Positions 6,166 through 9,698 of a stretch of 9,698 bases of DNA are shown here, piece by piece. The stretch comes from Bog-950 sp964493695 (GTDB lineage: Bacteria; Bacteroidota; Bacteroidia; Chitinophagales; LD1). Position numbers and translations under genes: made by a program. The stretch covers positions 1 to 9,698 of the forward strand of contig CAZBPG010000129.1 of NCBI GenBank assembly GCA_964493695.1, written 5' to 3'. Below the pieces are notes generated by a model, which ran no database searches, was not told the DNA's origin, and was given only the letters and a program-made list of their open reading frames with translations. Positions within the stretch are counted from its first letter, which is position 1; each line of letters opens with the position of its first letter.

Positions 6166-7188
6166 TTAGTCAGAACTGTATTTCACATTTTTAAGGTTTG
6201 CACCTGTAAAGTCAGCACGTTCAAGTTTAGCAAACTGCAAATTAGCTTCTTCCAAATTTGCCCCTTGCAGTTTTGCATTAAATAGATTAGCGCCAAAAAG
6301 TATTGCCGAGTTGAGATTGGCATTTTTAAGATCAGCAGCTTCAAGTCTGGCATTTATTAGTAGGGCATTAAACAAGTCGGCAGATGTCAACTTAGCCAAT
6401 GATAAGACGGCATTATTCAGTTTGGCTTGTCTTAGACTGGCAGATTTCAAGTTTGCCTCAAAAAGGTGAGCATTCGTCAAGTCAGCATTTTCCAGGTTGG
6501 CGCACTCTAAGTCGGCTTCCGTCAGGCTAGCGCCTTCCAACATTGCATTAGATAGGTTGGCATTTACTAGTACAGCACCTAGTAAATAGGCGCTAAATAA
6601 GGTTGCGTTTTTTAGGATAGCATTCTTGAGGCAAGACCTTTGTAATTCTGCTGCCACTAATATTGCACTAGTTAAGTTAGCGAAAGACAGGTCGGCATAT
6701 ATAAGGACAGCACCATATAATGTTGCATTGGTCAAATCAGCTTTTATTAGTTTAGCTTCTTCTAAATTTGCGCATGCTAAGTTCGCCTTTACTAATATAG
6801 CATCTGATAGGTTGGCATTTGTTAGGTCTACACCTCTTAAGTCTGCTTCAAAAAGGTTGGCACCTGTAAGGTTTGCATTTTTTAAAACTGCGGGTTTTAG
6901 CTCCTTGTCCGTTTCAAAGTTGATACTAGAACCATAACCGGGTTGCTTTACTCTTTCCGTATCAAAAAAGTGTGCCTTAGTAAAGTATGCCCCTGTGAGG
7001 TTTGCTTTAGTAAAATTAGTACCCTTCAGTTTAGTGTTTGACAGGTTTGCAAATGAAAGGTCGGCACCTGTAAAATTTACCCCTGTTAAGTCAGAATCTG
7101 ATAGGTCAACATGACTTAAATTTAAAACCCCATGATTATTAGAGTCTCTGGTTTTTAGAGTTGCAATAAGTATTTCTTTATCATTCAT
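6166..7188 (-). CDS. Long pentapeptide-repeat protein, first gene of the operon
   Basis: The protein has 340 residues, starting at the ATG at 7186-7188. After a 20-residue lead it is almost entirely A(D/N)LxX pentapeptides: about ten units at 23-74 and some 47 uninterrupted units from about 100 to 334. They are separated by one non-repeat insert at 75-99 that carries aromatic and charged residues (ERVKQPGYG). Such sequences fold into a right-handed quadrilateral beta helix, here around 14 coils. The short C-terminal tail ends KYSSD. In MfpA and Qnr proteins the same fold mimics DNA and binds gyrase, and an insert loop matters in Qnr. This protein is much longer than those and lacks a recognisable Qnr signature, so a resistance role is not claimed. 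Other members are scaffolds. It is cytoplasmic by absence of a signal peptide. It leads the operon, so it is likely produced with the nuclease, perhaps binding DNA-like surfaces or holding it inactive (inference). Confidence 0.92.
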   Translation of the reverse strand: MNDKEILIATLKTRDSNNHGVLNLSHVDLSDSDLTGVNFTGADLSFANLSNTKLKGTNFTKANLTGAYFTKAHFFDTERVKQPGYGSSINFETDKELKPAVLKNANLTGANLFEADLRGVDLTNANLSDAILVKANLACANLEEAKLIKADLTNATLYGAVLIYADLSFANLTSAILVAAELQRSCLKNAILKNATLFSAYLLGAVLVNANLSNAMLEGASLTEADLECANLENADLTNAHLFEANLKSASLRQAKLNNAVLSLAKLTSADLFNALLINARLEAADLKNANLNSAILFGANLFNAKLQGANLEEANLQFAKLERADFTGANLKNVKYSSD

Positions 7189-7205
7189 CTTTTGAATTCA
7201 GTATT

Positions 7206-7236
7206 CAAATATATACAACGAACAATCAATTACCAC
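7206..7236 (-). promoter_or_regulatory. Putative Bacteroidota-type promoter of the three-gene operon
   Basis: On the minus strand TATATTTG (7213-7206) matches the Bacteroidota -7 box TANNTTTG exactly and lies 17 bases before the ATG. Nineteen bases further upstream is TGG (7234-7236 on the + strand read as CCA), one base off the -33 TTG. The short distance to the ATG implies a very short leader. No Shine-Dalgarno is visible. Confidence 0.5.
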
Positions 7237-7251
7237 CGGGCTGTTGGCTGT

Positions 7252-7392
7252 TTGCGTTAGGGATAGAAGTGGAAAGCCTTTTTTGCCGAAGACCTCCCCC
7301 GCCCGAAACGGGCACCCCCTCATCTAACGCCAAAGCTAAGCAGAGGGGGACACATAACAGCCGCAAAAAAGATTGCAACGGATAACCCGACC
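7252..7392. repeat. Nested palindromic intergenic element
   Basis: Several inverted pairs are nested or interlaced: GCGTTAG (7254-7260) with CTAACGC (7324-7330), TTTTTTGC (7279-7286) with GCAAAAAA (7363-7370), GCCCG with CGGGC (7301-7313), and CCCCCTC (7315-7321) with GAGGGGG (7343-7349). The edges (GCGTTAGGGATAG… and …CAACGGATAACCCGACC) look like conserved borders of a dispersed element that I recall from Bacteroidota genomes; I cannot verify copy number here. It lies between the divergent operon and dnaK, and has no open frame. Confidence 0.55.
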
Positions 7393-7400
7393 GCGCGTGG

Positions 7401-7427
7401 TCATTCGACTACGCTCAGGATGACAAG
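7401..7427. repeat. Remnant of a dispersed TCATTCGACTACGCTCAGGATGACA-like element
   Basis: The reverse complement begins TTGTCATCCTGAGCG and resembles the left arm of the element at 331-422 (TTTGTCATGCCGAGG). Only one arm is present, so it seems to be a fragment. Confidence 0.45.
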
Positions 7428-7442
7428 TTTGAAACCACCTCC

Positions 7443-7470
7443 GCCCATCGGGCACCTCCGCCAGCGGAGG
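7443..7470. repeat. Two adjacent GC-rich small palindromes
   Basis: GCCC (7443-7446) faces GGGC (7450-7453), and CCTCCGC (7455-7461) faces GCGGAGG (7464-7470) across a two-base gap. They continue the palindrome-dense tract upstream of dnaK. No T tract follows, so they are not called as a terminator. Confidence 0.45.
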
Positions 7471-7507
7471 ACACCGCGCGGGAACGCCATGAGTATTAAT
7501 TCTCTCT

Positions 7508-7567
7508 TCTGCCAATTTGCCACTCCTTTGAAGGCTTGAAAGAAACTTTTTGCCGGCTTTTGGCAGA
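7508..7567 (+). promoter_or_regulatory. Possible dnaK control region (inverted TCTGCCAA/TTGGCAGA boxes)
   Basis: TCTGCCAA (7508-7515) and TTGGCAGA (7560-7567) are exact inverted repeats spaced 44 bases apart. The first overlaps a direct repeat TGCCA-ATT-TGCCA (7510-7522). The second has the TTGGCA of a sigma-54-type -24 box, but no GC follows at the right distance, so the sigma class is open. The pair lies 86-145 bases before the dnaK ATG, where heat-shock control would be expected. No TANNTTTG box was found in between. Confidence 0.35.
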
Positions 7568-7652
7568 GCAGCTATTCAAAATGTCATATTCCCCCGCTTT
7601 TTAAGCTGAGGCACGGCAATTGACTAAAGGAGGAAAACTAAAAACAAAACAC

Positions 7653-9563
7653 ATGGGAAAGATAATTGGAATTGACTTAGGTACCACCAACAGTTGTGTG
7701 GCGGTAATGGAGGGCAGCGACCCGGTAGTTATACAGAACGATGAGGGGCGCAGAACCACACCGAGTATTGTGGCATTTTTGACTAACGGAGAGCGTAAAG
7801 TGGGTGACCCGGCAAAGCGTCAGGCTATTACCAACCCCACTAAAACCATCTCTTCTATTAAGCGTTTTATGGGCTTGCAATACAGCGGGGCTACGAAAGA
7901 AATACCGCGCGTGCCTTATAAAGTGGTAAAGGGAGATAACGACACCGTGCGTGTAGATATTGATGGCCGCCTTTATACGGCTCAGGAACTTTCGGCTGTT
8001 ATTCTTCAGAAGATGAAGAAGACGGCAGAAGATTACCTGGGGCAGACCGTTACCGAAGCGGTTATTACCGTGCCGGCATATTTTAACGACAGCCAGCGCC
8101 AGGCAACTAAAGAAGCCGGAGAAATTGCCGGATTGACTGTAAAGAGAATCATCAACGAGCCAACGGCTGCGGCTTTGGCTTACGGCCTTGATAAGCAGCA
8201 CCGCGATATGAAGGTAGCGGTGTATGACCTTGGTGGCGGAACTTTCGATATCTCTATCCTTGAAATGGGTGACGGGGTGTTTGAAGTAAAATCTACCAAT
8301 GGCGATACCCACTTAGGTGGCGATGACTTTGACCATGAAATTATTCAGTGGTTAGCGAACGAGTTTCAGACAGAAGAAAGAGTTGACCTGCGCAAAGACC
8401 CTATGGCTTTGCAGCGTTTAAAAGAAGCCGCTGAAAAGGCGAAGATTGAACTTTCTGCCAGTCAGGAAACGGAAATCAACCTGCCTTATATTACGGCTGC
8501 AGACGGAGTGCCTAAGCACTTAGTGAAGAAGTTAACCCGCGCAAAGTTTGAGCAATTGACCGATGCACTGGTAGAAAGAACCCTCGGCCCTTGCCGTCAG
8601 GCATTGAAAGATGCCGGTTACTCGGCTTCGGATATTAACGATGTAATTCTGGTAGGAGGCTCCACCCGTATCCCTAAAATTCAGGAAGTGGTAGAGAAGT
8701 TCTTCGGCAAGAAACCTTCGAAAGGTGTAAACCCCGATGAGGTGGTGGCGATTGGTGCAGCTATACAGGGAGGTATTTTGAGCGGTGAGGTAAAAGACAA
8801 TATCGTGCTGGTGGATGTAACTCCGCTTTCGCTTGGATTGGAGACTATGGGTAATGTAATGACCAAGTTAATTGAGAGCAACACGACCATCCCTACCAAA
8901 AAATCGCAGGTGTTTACCACAGCGGTAGATAACCAGCCATCGGTAGAGATTCACGTTCTGCAAGGTGAGCGTGCTATGGCTAAGGATAACCGCACTATCG
9001 GTCGTTTCCACTTAGACGGCATTCCGCCAGCTCAGAGAGGAACTCCTCAAATTGAAGTGACTTTTGATATTGACAGCAACGGTATCGTTCACGTTCATGC
9101 AAAAGATAAAGGAACCGGTAAGGAGCAAAGTATCCGCATAGAGGCGAACAGCGGTCTTTCGAAAGAAGAGATTGAGAAGATGAAGAACGAAGCCAAAGCC
9201 AACGAAGATGCCGATAAGAAGGCGCGCGAAGAGGCAGAAAAGGCTAACATGATTGACTCGCTCATTTTCCAGACCGAAAAGCAATTGAAAGAAGTAGGCG
9301 ATAAAATACCTGCTGATAAGAAAACAGCTATTGAAACTGCTTTGGCAGAACTGAAAACTGCGAAAGAGTCGAAAGATGTGGCAGCTATGGATAAAGCGGC
9401 AGAGGCTTTGAACACCGTATGGCAGGCAGCCAGCCAGGATATTTACAATGCTACTCAGCAAAATGCACAACCCAATGCCGAAGCCGGAGCCGAAGCTACC
9501 GCCCCTGAAGGCGAAAATGTTCAGGATGTGCAGTATGAAGAGGTAAAGGACGATAAGAAGTAA
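7653..9563 (+). CDS. dnaK: Hsp70 chaperone DnaK
   Basis: This is a complete 636-residue DnaK, close to the usual length. The start is the ATG at 7653, giving MGKIIGIDLGTTNS; an in-frame TTG 11 codons earlier only adds a tail untypical of the family. The ATPase domain (about 1-380) shows phosphate-1 GIDLGTTNS (6-14), phosphate-2 YDLGGGTFD (191-199) and the adenosine motif VILVGGSTRIP (331-341). The hydrophobic linker IVLVDVTPL is at 384-392. A beta substrate-binding domain (about 393-500) and a helical lid (about 501-605) follow, then a Q/N/A/E-rich tail ending EEVKDDKK. It folds and refolds cytoplasmic proteins with DnaJ and GrpE; neither partner gene is adjacent. The purine run AAAGGAGG lies 18 bases before the ATG, too far for a normal ribosome binding site. 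The gene is divergent from the accessory operon, whose middle product carries a J domain. Confidence 0.98.
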   Translation: MGKIIGIDLGTTNSCVAVMEGSDPVVIQNDEGRRTTPSIVAFLTNGERKVGDPAKRQAITNPTKTISSIKRFMGLQYSGATKEIPRVPYKVVKGDNDTVRVDIDGRLYTAQELSAVILQKMKKTAEDYLGQTVTEAVITVPAYFNDSQRQATKEAGEIAGLTVKRIINEPTAAALAYGLDKQHRDMKVAVYDLGGGTFDISILEMGDGVFEVKSTNGDTHLGGDDFDHEIIQWLANEFQTEERVDLRKDPMALQRLKEAAEKAKIELSASQETEINLPYITAADGVPKHLVKKLTRAKFEQLTDALVERTLGPCRQALKDAGYSASDINDVILVGGSTRIPKIQEVVEKFFGKKPSKGVNPDEVVAIGAAIQGGILSGEVKDNIVLVDVTPLSLGLETMGNVMTKLIESNTTIPTKKSQVFTTAVDNQPSVEIHVLQGERAMAKDNRTIGRFHLDGIPPAQRGTPQIEVTFDIDSNGIVHVHAKDKGTGKEQSIRIEANSGLSKEEIEKMKNEAKANEDADKKAREEAEKANMIDSLIFQTEKQLKEVGDKIPADKKTAIETALAELKTAKESKDVAAMDKAAEALNTVWQAASQDIYNATQQNAQPNAEAGAEATAPEGENVQDVQYEEVKDDKK

Positions 9564-9575
9564 GAACTCCTAAAT

Positions 9576-9620
9576 CCCCCTCGCCTTCGCGAAGCGCTTT
9601 GGCGGAGCAAGGTAAAGGGG
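9576..9620. repeat. Palindromic intergenic element, copy 2 (possible dnaK terminator)
   Basis: CGCC (9582-9585), the palindrome TTCGCGAA (9586-9593) and GGCG (9601-9604) repeat the core of the element at 2649-2676. An outer CCCC/GGGG pair (from 9576 and 9617-9620) extends the fold. It begins 12 bases after the dnaK stop and could end the transcript, but no T tract follows. Confidence 0.55.
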
Positions 9621-9630
9621 ACCTGAGGCA

Positions 9631-9649
9631 CAAAAACAGGCAGTTTTTG
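9631..9649 (+). terminator. Weak hairpin downstream of dnaK
   Basis: CAAAAAC (9631-9637) and GTTTTTG (9643-9649) pair perfectly around the loop AGGCA, so the T run forms the descending arm. It is a weak A:T stem and only a candidate terminator. A further inverted pair, GTGTGAA (9665-9671) and TTCACAC (9683-9689), follows before the window ends. No gene start is visible in these last 135 bases. Confidence 0.35.
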
Positions 9650-9698
9650 GTTCAGTCGTTAATCGTGTGAAAATGATAGAGATTCACACTACCCCATA

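Noticed and set aside
6166..7188. Quinolone-resistance (Qnr) gene
   Set aside because: The fold type is shared, but the protein is much longer than Qnr proteins, the insert arrangement differs, and it sits in an operon with a nuclease; no resistance claim can be supported.
3144..7188. Target-site duplications or attachment sites bounding the operon
   Set aside because: I compared the flanks by eye (3060-3143 and 7189-7260) and found no matching direct repeat, integrase or transposase.
7677..8312. Minus-strand open frame opposite dnaK, and similar frames at 8681-8920 and 9012-9470
   Set aside because: These are shadows of the strongly conserved dnaK coding frame.

Overview
The window looks like a chromosomal segment from a member of the Bacteroidota, probably from the Chitinophagales/Sphingobacteriia side. 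The reasons are a PorT-like outer-membrane barrel, starts without Shine-Dalgarno sequences, a TANNTTTG-type -7 box, many palindromic intergenic elements, and a DnaK ending in EEVKDDKK. No RNA gene, CRISPR array or insertion sequence was found.

Layout from left to right. (1) Bases 2-316 are the 3' end of a sugar-nucleotide epimerase gene on the + strand, followed by a repeat hairpin and a perfect 18-bp hairpin that can terminate both converging genes. (2) Bases 490-1269 (-) encode an exported outer-membrane beta-barrel protein. (3) A 7-bp-period tandem array and a strong terminator precede a 312-codon gene (1479-2417, -) of unknown function with a C-terminal carboxypeptidase-regulatory-like beta domain. 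(4) Bases 2418-3143 are gene-free and dominated by a purine-rich array of 21-bp units. The array appears to be interrupted by a palindromic element that has a second relative after dnaK. (5) Bases 3144-7188 (-) form a tight three-gene operon. In transcription order it encodes a pentapeptide-repeat protein, a single-HKD phospholipase-D-type nuclease with a J domain, and a 535-residue protein of unknown function. It is visibly more AT-rich than dnaK and the epimerase, and looks like an accessory cassette. (6) Bases 7189-7652 hold the putative operon promoter, several palindromic elements and a possible dnaK control region. (7) Bases 7653-9563 (+) encode a complete DnaK, followed by another palindromic element.

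The operon is the item most worth following. A possible DNA-mimic or scaffold (pentapeptide solenoid), a nuclease carrying an Hsp70-recruiting J domain, and an unrecognised partner are encoded as one translationally coupled unit. A mobile-element defence or DNA-processing role is a reasonable inference, but nothing in the sequence proves it. The divergent dnaK next door is a housekeeping gene, although the J domain makes the pairing worth noting.
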